Of a stretch of 48,058 nucleotides of DNA, positions 16,853 to 24,657 are shown in pieces (position 1 is the first letter of the stretch; every line of letters starts with the position of its first letter). Under the pieces are notes generated by a model. The model saw only the letters and a program-made list of their open reading frames with translations, ran no database searches and was not told where the DNA came from. Where the stretch lies: positions 1 through 48,058 of the forward strand of contig SFLS01000005.1 in assembly GCA_004554485.1 (NCBI GenBank). Reading direction: 5' to 3'. The translations under genes were made by a program, and so were the position numbers. Source of the stretch: Oscillospiraceae bacterium (GTDB taxonomy: Bacteria > Bacillota > Clostridia > Oscillospirales > Ruminococcaceae).

Positions 16853-18624
16853 TGCGCATCCTCTCCTTTCTGGGCCAGAGCCTCCAGTTCGTCCTCCATT
16901 TCGGCAAGCAGTTTATCGTATTGCTCGCGGTAACTTTCGGCAGGTACGCTCTTGGCGCGGCCGATCTTTTCGCGGGACGGGGTCATAAACAGCTCCGCCA
17001 CCCGGCAGCCACGCTCCGCCGCGTTGCGGCAAAGGGCATCATAGCGCCGGATCATCGAAAGCATTCTGGTCTGCCGGTCGTACTCGGAATAAGCATCCAC
17101 ATCCACAAAGGAGTTCTGCTGCAGGAAATCCTCCCGGATCATACGGGCCGTTTCCAGCGTGATCTGGTCCTTGGCGGAAAGGGAATCCTTGCCCACCAGC
17201 TGGACGACTTCATTTAAGCTGGATTCTTCCTGCAAAACAGCCATGGCCCACTCCCGGTTCTGCAAAAAGCTTTTGCCGAAGTGCTCCTCGTACCAGGGCC
17301 GCAGCGAATCAATATAAAGAGAATAGGAATTAAGCCAGTTGATGGCTGGAAAATGCCGGCGGTAGGCCAGGCTGGCATCCAGCGCCCAGAAAACCTTGAC
17401 AATCCGCATGGTCGCCTGAGAAACCGGCTCCGAAAGGTCGCCGCCGGGAGGCGATACGGCGCCCACCGCCGTCAGCGAACCACGCCGCTCCTCCTCGCTG
17501 CCGATGCAGGCGACGGAGCCGGCACGCTCGTAAAACTGTGCCAGACGGGAGGCCAGGTAAGCGGGGTAGCCCTCCTCGCCGGGCATTTCCTCCAGACGTC
17601 CGCTCATCTCACGCAGCGCCTCTGCCCAGCGGGAGGTGGAATCCGCAATGACTGCGACGTCATAGCCCATATCGCGGTAATACTCCGCAATGGTGATGCC
17701 GGTATAGATGGAAGCCTCGCGGGCCGCCACCGGCATATCGGAGGTATTGGCAATCAGCACCGTCCGCTTCATCAGCGATTCCCCAGTGCGTGGATCGATA
17801 AGCTCCGGGAATTCCCGCAGCACGTCGGTCATTTCGTTGCCGCGCTCGCCGCAGCCGATATAGACCACCAGGTCAACATCCGACCACTTGGCCAAAGCGT
17901 GCTGCATCACTGTTTTGCCGGAGCCGAACGGCCCGGGAATGGCTGCCGTGCCTCCCTTTGCCACCGGGAAAAAGGTATCCACGATACGCTGCCCGGACTG
18001 CAGCGGCGTGGTCGGCGGGAACTTGCGGCGGTAGGGTCTTCCCACGCGTACCGGCCATTTCTGCATCATCGTCAGCTCTATCTGGCTGCCGTCCGGCTGC
18101 TCCAGCACCGCCACCGGCTGGGTAACGGTAAAGCTGCCGGAATGAATGGAAACGATCCGGCCCTTCATTTTGGGCGGGATCATGATTTTATGGAGAATGG
18201 AGGGCGTTTCCTGTACCGTACCGATAATGTCCCCGCCGATGACCTCATCCCCGGGGGCGGCCGTTGCGATAAAATCCCATTTTTTCTCCCGATTCAGGGC
18301 CGGTACCTCTACCCCGCGGGGAAGATTGTTGCCCTGTACCTTTTGCATAATGGCGTCCAGCGGGCGCTGGATACCGTCGTAGATATTTTCCACCAGGCCG
18401 GGGCCAAGCTCCACCGAAAGGGGCGAGCCTGTGGTCACCACTTCAGCGCCGGGGCCAAGGCCGGAAGTCTCTTCGTAGACCTGAATGGATGCCGAACCGC
18501 TGTTCATGGTGAGGATCTCGCCGATCAGGCGCTGCTCCCCTACCCGAACGACGTCAGCCATGTTGGCTTCCTGCATTCCGGTAGCGACCACCAGCGGCCC
18601 GGATACTTTTACGATTTTACCCAT
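16849..18624 (-). CDS. ntpA: V-type ATPase catalytic subunit A
   Basis: A 591-residue catalytic subunit hydrolysing or making ATP. The P-loop is GPFGSGKTV (231-239), and the catalytic Glu260 lies in YIGCGERGNEM. The characteristic non-homologous insert of V/A-type A subunits covers about 120-190. PSVNW-type tails are replaced by FPAINWLNSYSLY, as in bacterial V-type enzymes. The ATG at 18624 follows AAAGAAGGAAAAAG. It is in the middle of the operon with ntpG upstream and ntpB overlapping downstream. The length matches E. hirae NtpA closely. Confidence 0.97.
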   Translation of the reverse strand: MGKIVKVSGPLVVATGMQEANMADVVRVGEQRLIGEILTMNSGSASIQVYEETSGLGPGAEVVTTGSPLSVELGPGLVENIYDGIQRPLDAIMQKVQGNNLPRGVEVPALNREKKWDFIATAAPGDEVIGGDIIGTVQETPSILHKIMIPPKMKGRIVSIHSGSFTVTQPVAVLEQPDGSQIELTMMQKWPVRVGRPYRRKFPPTTPLQSGQRIVDTFFPVAKGGTAAIPGPFGSGKTVMQHALAKWSDVDLVVYIGCGERGNEMTDVLREFPELIDPRTGESLMKRTVLIANTSDMPVAAREASIYTGITIAEYYRDMGYDVAVIADSTSRWAEALREMSGRLEEMPGEEGYPAYLASRLAQFYERAGSVACIGSEEERRGSLTAVGAVSPPGGDLSEPVSQATMRIVKVFWALDASLAYRRHFPAINWLNSYSLYIDSLRPWYEEHFGKSFLQNREWAMAVLQEESSLNEVVQLVGKDSLSAKDQITLETARMIREDFLQQNSFVDVDAYSEYDRQTRMLSMIRRYDALCRNAAERGCRVAELFMTPSREKIGRAKSVPAESYREQYDKLLAEMEDELEALAQKGEDAQ

Positions 18625-18644
18625 GGGCTTTTTCCTTCTTTCCC

Positions 18645-18953
18645 TTATATGATATCGGCGCCGACGGCGCGCTCTACCGTTGTCTTTACATTCTGCATTC
18701 CAAGGCCGAGGCTCCCCTCCTTGCCAGGGATAAGGATGATGGCCGGCGTCAAAGCATCACGGTACCGGGCAATCTCTGCCGAAAGCCCCGACGCTAGCTG
18801 CTCGGTCATATAGATAATGGCGACCTCTTCCTTGGCCAGACGGTGCAGCACGGTTCTGGCTTCTTCGGCCCCGGAAACCGGATGAACCTCCAACCCCAGC
18901 GCCGCAAAGCCCAGTACGCTCTGCTCATCGCCCATAACGGCTATTCTATACAT
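18645..18953 (-). CDS. ntpG: V-type ATPase subunit F
   Basis: A 102-residue small rotor subunit with a Rossmann-like fold, called NtpG in Enterococcus. It starts YRIAVMGDEQSVLGFAALG, typical of the family, and has VAIIYMTEQLA (about 38-48) and the C-terminal helix after IPGKEGSLG. The ATG at 18953 follows AAGGGGGTG. It lies between the C and A subunit genes, its canonical place. Confidence 0.93.
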   Translation of the reverse strand: MYRIAVMGDEQSVLGFAALGLEVHPVSGAEEARTVLHRLAKEEVAIIYMTEQLASGLSAEIARYRDALTPAIILIPGKEGSLGLGMQNVKTTVERAVGADII

Positions 18954-18967
18954 CCCGTGCCACCCCC

Positions 18968-19948
18968 TTATACATAGGAATCCCGCAGACGGCTGCCGAT
19001 GACTTCCACATCCAGCCCGGCCTGCCTGCCCGCGAAGACGGTGCGAACGGCGGTGATCTCCTGCTCCACGGCATAGAGATACCCCGTCACCGTCTGTTCT
19101 CCAAAGGGAACACGTCGGGCCGCCGCAAGATAGGCGGTCACAGCATCATCACAGGCCTTTTCAAAGGCGGTTAGAGAGCCGCCTGCGGGCGTCGCCGCAG
19201 CAGCGCCCAACTCGGCTGCGCGCGAAAGCGGCCCCGCGCAGAAAATTTCTGCCAGTTTAACTGGTTCTGCAGCCTGCAGCGTATGGGCCGAGACGCTGCC
19301 GCCCGGCAACAGCGCCTTTGCAAGCAGCGCGGTATCCCCACCGCAGCGCGCCGCGCGCACCACGGTACGGAGGTTCGCGGCATCGGTCAGCAACCGCACA
19401 TAGCCGCGCAAAAAATCGCTTTTCAGCGCATCTGCCAGTGCGTGCATTTCGGCATAGCAGGCGGCATCCAGTACAAGGTCAGCTCCCTGCGGATCCTTTT
19501 CCCGCAGCAAAGCGGCGGCCCGGTCGACCGCCTGCCGGCCCGGTTCCGGGATCTCCATCTGCTGGGACTGCTGCCATTGACTCTGCAGCATACCGGCATC
19601 GTACCGGCCGCCCTCCAGCAGCAGATCATCCGCGGCAATCCCCCGGCTCCACGCCTTCAGGATCGCCTTGATATTGTGGTAATCGTATTTGATCTGAAAC
19701 AGCTCCACCAGCCGGACATCCGGCACCGCTTTTTTGAGTTCCCCGTACAGCTCAGCTCTCCGGCGGCTCAGGGCCTCTTCCAGCGGGATCTGATCCGCGT
19801 AGCCGCATTCCGTCAGCACCTTACGGGCTTCCTCATCGGTCTGGGCTTCCAGCATCCGCTGCGTCTTTTCCCGGTCGATCAGCCGGTTTTCCATCGCGTG
19901 TAGTCTGGCGGAAACAGACAGATAATCGGTATCTTTCGGACGGGACAT
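18968..19948 (-). CDS. ntpC: V-type ATPase subunit C (rotor-ring cap, eukaryotic d homologue)
   Basis: A 326-residue subunit that links the central shaft to the membrane ring. It is mostly helical and begins DTDYLSVSARLHAMENRLID, the family's usual start. FQIKYDYHNIKAILKAW (about 84-100) is the most conserved segment. The sequence is otherwise variable, with many Ala and Leu, as is common for this subunit. GGAGGG precedes the ATG. It overlaps neither neighbour; gaps are 11-14 bases. Confidence 0.92.
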   Translation of the reverse strand: MSRPKDTDYLSVSARLHAMENRLIDREKTQRMLEAQTDEEARKVLTECGYADQIPLEEALSRRRAELYGELKKAVPDVRLVELFQIKYDYHNIKAILKAWSRGIAADDLLLEGGRYDAGMLQSQWQQSQQMEIPEPGRQAVDRAAALLREKDPQGADLVLDAACYAEMHALADALKSDFLRGYVRLLTDAANLRTVVRAARCGGDTALLAKALLPGGSVSAHTLQAAEPVKLAEIFCAGPLSRAAELGAAAATPAGGSLTAFEKACDDAVTAYLAAARRVPFGEQTVTGYLYAVEQEITAVRTVFAGRQAGLDVEVIGSRLRDSYV

Positions 19949-19959
19949 TCTATCCCTCC

Positions 19960-20565
19960 TTACTGTGCGGGAAAGAGGATCGCCGCGACCTCTTTCTCCA
20001 GCTTTTCCCGCTGCAGCCGAACCAGCGTATCAAAGGCGCAGTTTAATTCCACATCGCCCTCCGCCAGAATAAAGCCACCCGGAATAGGGCGCGTTTCCTC
20101 AGACAGAGTCAGTTCCCCCCGCCTGCCGGCTCTTTGCAGCGCGGTGTTGGCCGCTTTTACTATTTCCTCCCCAAGCCTGTCGGCGTCCTTTGCGGAAAGG
20201 ATCATGCGCTCCCGGCCGCTGGAGGAGGCTTCCACCGCCAAAGCGGACAGTAAGGTGACATACCGCTCCTGCGGAAGCGCGCAAAGCTCCTCCAACGCCG
20301 TATCAAAGCTTTGCTGCAGCAGTTCCTGCTTAGCTGCCAACTCCAGCTTGCGGCATTCCATATCCGCCGAGGAGGAAAGGCGCTCCCGGCGCTCTTCCGC
20401 CGCACGGCGGCCGCGGACCAGCAGCTCCATGCTTTCCTGCTCCGCTTCGGTCTGCGCCTGTGCCAGAAGGGTGTTCACCTCTTCCTCGGTCTCCTGCTGC
20501 ATTGCAGCGATCTCCCGCTCGGCATCCTCTATGATCCGGGCGGTAATCTTCTCTATACCTTCCAT
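19960..20565 (-). CDS. ntpE: V-type ATPase subunit E (peripheral stalk)
   Basis: A 201-residue peripheral-stalk subunit. The N-terminal half (about 5-85) is a charged Glu/Arg/Gln-rich coiled coil, and the C-terminal half is globular and contacts the top of the A3B3 head. It pairs with the small G/H-type subunit encoded at the head of the operon. AAGGAG precedes the ATG at 20565. The operon position between K and C matches the Enterococcus order. Confidence 0.9.
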   Translation of the reverse strand: MEGIEKITARIIEDAEREIAAMQQETEEEVNTLLAQAQTEAEQESMELLVRGRRAAEERRERLSSSADMECRKLELAAKQELLQQSFDTALEELCALPQERYVTLLSALAVEASSSGRERMILSAKDADRLGEEIVKAANTALQRAGRRGELTLSEETRPIPGGFILAEGDVELNCAFDTLVRLQREKLEKEVAAILFPAQ

Positions 20566-20589
20566 AGCAGCTCCTTTTTCGGGTGCGGC

Positions 20590-21078
20590 TTACGCCAGGA
20601 ACAGGAAGTACAGCATAACCATCGAAGCCAGCAGCGAAAGGATCGCATAAAACTCCACGATGCCGCACAGTACCAGACCCTTGGACCAGTCCGCCGGTTT
20701 TTTGGCCAGAATATTGATGGAGGACGCCGCTACACGGCCCTGCGCGATAGCGGAAAACAGTCCGCCCAGCGCCATCGGCATACAGGCCACGAAGCACTGC
20801 AGGCCGGTGGTAACATCGATGGCGGGAACGCCGCCCAGCAGCCCGATGCAGTAGATGGAGAAGAACCATACCACGGTGCCGTACAGGCCCTGCGTACCGG
20901 GCAGCACCTGCAGAATCATCACCTTACCGAACTTGCCGGGATCTTCGCACAGCAGACCGGCGCCGGCTTCACCGGCGTAGCCGGTCCCCTTGGCCGAACC
21001 GACGCAGCTGAGTCCCGCTGCCAAACCGCCGCCCAGCAGGGCCAGCGCCAAACCGCCAAAAGATTCCAAAAAACTCAT
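20590..21078 (-). CDS. ntpK: V-type ATPase subunit K (16-kDa ring proteolipid) with sodium-site residues
   Basis: A 162-residue proteolipid with four membrane helices, i.e. two fused hairpins, forming the rotor ring. The five side chains that bind Na+ in E. hirae NtpK (Leu61, Thr64, Gln65, Gln110, Glu139) all have counterparts here: Leu59, Thr62, Gln63 in LPGTQGLYG, Gln113 in AIAQGRVA and Glu142 in VEFYAIL. Only the second hairpin carries the acidic residue, so each 16-kDa unit has one ion site. This points to a Na+-translocating enzyme. Confidence 0.95.
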   Translation of the reverse strand: MSFLESFGGLALALLGGGLAAGLSCVGSAKGTGYAGEAGAGLLCEDPGKFGKVMILQVLPGTQGLYGTVVWFFSIYCIGLLGGVPAIDVTTGLQCFVACMPMALGGLFSAIAQGRVAASSINILAKKPADWSKGLVLCGIVEFYAILSLLASMVMLYFLFLA

Positions 21079-21094
21079 TTCAATACGCTCCTTT

Positions 21095-23038
21095 TTACTG
21101 TTCTGCTATTCTATAATATTTGGGTTCTGCCGCAACAGGATGGAAAGCACGCCCTCCGTCCCGATAGAAATACTTGAAAAACTCCAGGCACTGCAGGCGC
21201 ATATCGTGTACGTAGCAGCCCAGCAGATTAAGGGAAAAGTTGAGAGCGTTGCCCGCCAGCGAAATAACAATGAAAATAATGATGTTACCGGGAATGGCCG
21301 CCAGTGTATTAAACACCTGGGCAATGACCGCGCCGGCCAGCATCAGCGCCATCAGGCGCACATAGGAGAGGATATCCCCAAAGTAGCCGGTGATATGGTT
21401 ATAGACGGAACCGCCAATGCCGGCGATCTTGCCGCCGATTCCCTTTTTGCCGTAGCCCTGCGTCAGCACCAGCACCGCAAGCAGGATCCACAGGAAGAGC
21501 TTGTTCCCGGTGGCAACCGCCGCAATGCCGCAGCCGATAATCGCCCACCAGGCAACCTCCTCGCACAGAGCGCTCATGCCTTCCCCGTGCTTTACCTTGT
21601 ACAAAAAGCCGATGACCATTCCAACCAGGATCTGCACCACGCCCAATGCCAAAGAACCGATCATAATGACAAGGATATCATTGATGGGGGTGAACAGTGT
21701 GGGCCAGAACCAGACGAAGGTGCTTTCCGGGTTGATCAGCTTGACCAGCTGGGGGATGAAATCCCCAAAGAACCCGCCCGTCAGTGCGCCCATCAGGAAG
21801 GTCGTAACGCCGCAGAAGCCCAGCAAAGCAAAGAAATTGTGGGTCCCACCGGTCGGCTTCTTCTTTTTGAGCACCAGCAGAGAGGCGATCATCATCACAA
21901 GCCCGTACCCCATATCCGCCATCATAATGCCGTAAAACAGGATAAAGAACGGTGCCATCAGCGGGTTGGGGTCCAGCGTGCCGTACGCCGGCAGCGAGTA
22001 CATCTCGGTGACCATATTCAAAGAACGGGTAAACCAATTGTTTTTCAGCAGGACCGGTACCCGCGGGTAGTCCTCCGGCGCCGGGTCGGTCATCTGCCAG
22101 GCACAGGTGCAGCCCTCCAGCAGCATCTCCAGCTCCTTGGTGTTTTCCGCCGGGAACCACCCTTCCAACAGGAAAGCCGATGCGGTATCCAGCATCCGTT
22201 CCTGTGCTTCGGCACGGTCAATATCGATCCGGGCGGCATCGGAAAGCTGCTGCAGCTCCGGCTTTTGGGAGACGCTTTGGGCGATACTGTTTTCCAGTTT
22301 GGCAATCTCCTGTTCTGCCGTTTGCTGTTCCTTTTGTATTGCCGCCAGATTCTCGGCAGCCGTTCCCCTAAACTGTCCCAACGATATCCGAGACCATCCC
22401 AGGGATTTCAGCTCCGCGAGGTGCGCATCCGCTTCCGAGGCGTGCGCCGCCAGGATACAATAGCGGCGCTCCCGGTCGGCAGAGACCTCCCGCAGTTCGT
22501 ACAGCTCTCCGTTTTGCCGCAGGGCATCCTGCGCCTGCTGTATGGAGATCGCTGCCGGCAGCGTTCCCAACTGGATAAGTACCTGCTCGGTCGAGCTGTA
22601 CTGCAGCGGCATCTCCAGGGCGCTCCACGGCTGCAGCAGATGATACTCCGCCGTCAGCTTTTCCCTATGGGCTTGCAGAATCTGAATCCGCTGCCGCATT
22701 TCATTGAGCCGGCGCGCCGCGTTTTTGCACCGTTCAATTTCCTGCGGATCCGTCAGTTGCCGTTCAGTGATCTCCGGCTGCGGGGCAAGACCCTGCTTTT
22801 GCTTTGGCGCGTATTGTCCCAGCGTCTGCAGGGCCTGTTCCGCCGCGGTAAACTGTTCCCGGGCCTTTCCCAGCACCGGCACCACCGGCGCGTGCAGCTG
22901 CTGCAACAGAGGATCATCCTCTTCCAGCACCGGTTCGATGACTTCCAGGCAACCCAGATGCTGCAGTTTTTGCAGTATCTCTTCTCGTTCACTCTGCAGC
23001 CCGATCAGGCGCAGGTGCCGCATTGCTACAATAGCCAT
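21095..23038 (-). CDS. ntpI: V-type ATPase membrane subunit I (a subunit)
   Basis: A 647-residue stator subunit. The N-terminal part (about 1-320) is soluble with coiled coils, and the C-terminal half contains about seven to eight membrane helices. The essential Arg facing the ring lies in LSYVRLMALMLAGAV, about 100 residues from the end. The ATG at 23038 shares its base with the TGA of the preceding small subunit (TGATG). A longer frame would run 27 residues into that gene and is rejected. Ions enter and leave through half-channels next to the conserved Arg. Confidence 0.95.
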   Translation of the reverse strand: MAIVAMRHLRLIGLQSEREEILQKLQHLGCLEVIEPVLEEDDPLLQQLHAPVVPVLGKAREQFTAAEQALQTLGQYAPKQKQGLAPQPEITERQLTDPQEIERCKNAARRLNEMRQRIQILQAHREKLTAEYHLLQPWSALEMPLQYSSTEQVLIQLGTLPAAISIQQAQDALRQNGELYELREVSADRERRYCILAAHASEADAHLAELKSLGWSRISLGQFRGTAAENLAAIQKEQQTAEQEIAKLENSIAQSVSQKPELQQLSDAARIDIDRAEAQERMLDTASAFLLEGWFPAENTKELEMLLEGCTCAWQMTDPAPEDYPRVPVLLKNNWFTRSLNMVTEMYSLPAYGTLDPNPLMAPFFILFYGIMMADMGYGLVMMIASLLVLKKKKPTGGTHNFFALLGFCGVTTFLMGALTGGFFGDFIPQLVKLINPESTFVWFWPTLFTPINDILVIMIGSLALGVVQILVGMVIGFLYKVKHGEGMSALCEEVAWWAIIGCGIAAVATGNKLFLWILLAVLVLTQGYGKKGIGGKIAGIGGSVYNHITGYFGDILSYVRLMALMLAGAVIAQVFNTLAAIPGNIIIFIVISLAGNALNFSLNLLGCYVHDMRLQCLEFFKYFYRDGGRAFHPVAAEPKYYRIAEQ

Positions 23039-23352
23039 CAGCGATTCACAACCTTTTCCACGATCCATCCGGCAGCCTGCGGGATTCTCTGCCGGGCTTC
23101 CTCTTTTTTCTTTTCCCATTCCACCGAGGCGCGCTCCAGCGCCTCATAGGTGCTTTGCGCCGCCTGCCGCTCTGCCTGCGACATCATCTCCCGCACCTCG
23201 GCTTCCGCGTCGGCACGGGCCTTTTCCCGGATCCGCTGGGCACTGCGCTGGGCCTGCAGCAGCTTTTGCCTGCACTCCGCTGCCGTTTGTTCCCGGCGGC
23301 GTTTCATCTCTTCTTCGGTCTGCAGTACTTTGGCTATGGTATCCTGCGGCAC
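23038..23352 (-). CDS. ntpF: V-type ATPase peripheral-stalk subunit G/H
   Basis: A 104-residue, highly charged, almost wholly coiled-coil protein, rich in Glu, Arg, Gln and Ala, with no membrane helix. Size, coiled coil and first place in the operon correspond to NtpF of E. hirae, the partner of subunit E. The start is a GTG at 23352 placed 8 bases after AGGAGG. An ATG farther upstream in frame would add 26 residues crossing the ribosome site and the promoter, and is rejected. The family is weakly conserved, so identity rests partly on context. Confidence 0.87.
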   Translation of the reverse strand: MPQDTIAKVLQTEEEMKRRREQTAAECRQKLLQAQRSAQRIREKARADAEAEVREMMSQAERQAAQSTYEALERASVEWEKKKEEARQRIPQAAGWIVEKVVNR

Positions 23353-23388
23353 CGCTTTCCCCTCCTTTTTTATGACAATGTTTCTATA

Positions 23389-23417
23389 ATTATATAGCAA
23401 AAGGGAGATGGAGTAAA
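23389..23417 (-). promoter_or_regulatory. Promoter of the V-type ATPase operon
   Basis: On the minus strand TTTACT, a 17-base spacer and a perfect TATAAT. The expected start is about 30 bases before the GTG of the first gene. No other promoter was seen inside the operon. Confidence 0.78.
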
Positions 23418-23550
23418 GAAAAATTTGCAAATTCTTTATACTTTTTCAGAATGGAATTCTTTTCATTTGTTTGTTAATAACAAAACTTGCATTTGAGCCG
23501 TTTTTTCACCCGTTTTTTACATACGGCAAGACATTCTGTTGATTTTGCAC

Positions 23551-23594
23551 TAAAAGGCGGCAAAGTGCCGGCCCTTCGCCGACACTCTGCCGCT
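23551..23594 (-). terminator. Terminator downstream of the MaoC-like gene
   Basis: On the minus strand a long stem GCGGCAGAGTGTCGGC pairs with GCCGGCACTTTGCCGC around a GAAGG loop, followed by CTTTTAG. It starts 36 bases after the maoC-like stop and insulates it from the ATPase promoter region. Confidence 0.8.
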
Positions 23595-23629
23595 TATTAT
23601 CTATTCCAGAGGAAGCAAACAATAGGAGA

Positions 23630-24097
23630 TCATTCCATGTGCTCACGGTCGGTGGCCATCAGAATGGTCCAGTACTGATCCGCTACGACCTCGTTTTTCT
23701 GGTTGATGGTCTCGACATGGAAGCGGATGATCCCGCGGCCGGGCTTCCTGCTCAGGCGTTTTTCCACCGGCGTCATCACGCAGGAAATCGTATCCTGGAA
23801 GCGTACGGGATTGGTGAACTTCATCTCACAGCCAAGCAGGCCGATGTAGCTGCCATCGAACATGCCGGTCTGGCACACCAGCCCGGTGCTGATGATATAG
23901 GTCAGTGCGCCGTAGGCGATTCGAGTGCCATAGATGGAATTCTTCGCATATTCCTCGTTAATGTGCAGTGCGCTGAAATCCCCGGACAGGCCGGCAAAAT
24001 TGACAACGTCCGCCTCTGTTATGGTACGGGCCGAAGTAAAATACTGCTTGTTCAGCTCAAACTCATCGTAGAGCTTTCCTACAAATTCATAAGCCAT
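23630..24097 (-). CDS. MaoC-like hot-dog-fold acyl-CoA hydratase
   Basis: A 155-residue single hot-dog protein of the MaoC / (R)-specific enoyl-CoA hydratase group. The hydratase motif is seen as FAGLSGDFSALHINEEYAKNSIYGTRIAYG (34-63): Asp40 and His45 are the expected catalytic pair, followed by the conserved Gly. No membrane or signal sequence is present. Its only close neighbour on the same strand is the remnant of a CoA-transferase, so it may once have been part of an acyl-CoA catabolic operon. Whether it still has a pathway partner cannot be told here. Confidence 0.88.
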   Translation of the reverse strand: MAYEFVGKLYDEFELNKQYFTSARTITEADVVNFAGLSGDFSALHINEEYAKNSIYGTRIAYGALTYIISTGLVCQTGMFDGSYIGLLGCEMKFTNPVRFQDTISCVMTPVEKRLSRKPGRGIIRFHVETINQKNEVVADQYWTILMATDREHME

Positions 24098-24128
24098 AAA
24101 ACAAATACCTTCTTTCAGATGATGTATA

Positions 24129-24485
24129 TCAGATCACGCCGTTTTCTTTCAGCGCGGCGATCTCTTCCTCTGTGCGGCCCAGCTCTTTCAGAATCGCTTC
24201 ATTATCCTGCCCGCAGACCGGGGCGCTGGTACGTACTTCGCCCGGTGTCTCCCGCATCTTGATCGGGATCCCCTGCATCTTATACCTGCCAACATCCGGG
24301 CCTTCCATATCCACGATCATATCGCGAGCCAGGAACTGCTCGTTGGTGATGACCTCCTTGACGGTCAGTACGGGCGAATACGCCTGATGGTATTCATCGG
24401 CAATAATCTTTCCGATCTCATCACGGGTTCGCTGCTTGGTCCATTCATTGATATAAACAAACAGCTGGTCCGCATTTGATGGGGG
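24129..24485 (-). pseudogene. C-terminal remnant of a CaiB/BaiF-type CoA-transferase
   Basis: Reading the minus strand back from the stop gives 118 sense codons before a stop codon at 24486-24488. The encoded piece matches the C-terminal domain of type III CoA-transferases: LFVYINEWTKQRTRDEI, the ITNEQFLARDM segment, then TPGEVRTSAPVCGQDNEAIL and a final EEIAALKENGVI. A full-length enzyme has about 400 residues with the catalytic Asp near residue 165, so roughly the first 70 percent is missing. No ribosome site or usable start precedes the fragment; only an internal ATG (24320) exists. A deletion or rearrangement with an endpoint near 24480 is inferred. Confidence 0.8.
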
Positions 24486-24551
24486 TCATACCGTCTGATC
24501 TAAGCCCCCGGCTGTAAATTATCCGTTAAACATTTCGGAGATAGTTTGTCA

Positions 24552-24580
24552 TTGCCTTGTTATCATGATATATTTATAAT
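24552..24580 (+). promoter_or_regulatory. Promoter of the DUF1538-PII operon
   Basis: TTGCCT, a 17-base spacer and a perfect TATAAT. The start would be about 70 bases before the gene. The 170-base gap between the CoA-transferase remnant and this gene shows nothing else. Confidence 0.7.
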
Positions 24581-24657
24581 AGTAAAGAAAAAGTTGAAGT
24601 GATTAACGCATATCATAGAACCGGTTCCCTATTAGGCAACAGAAAGGAGTAAGCGCA

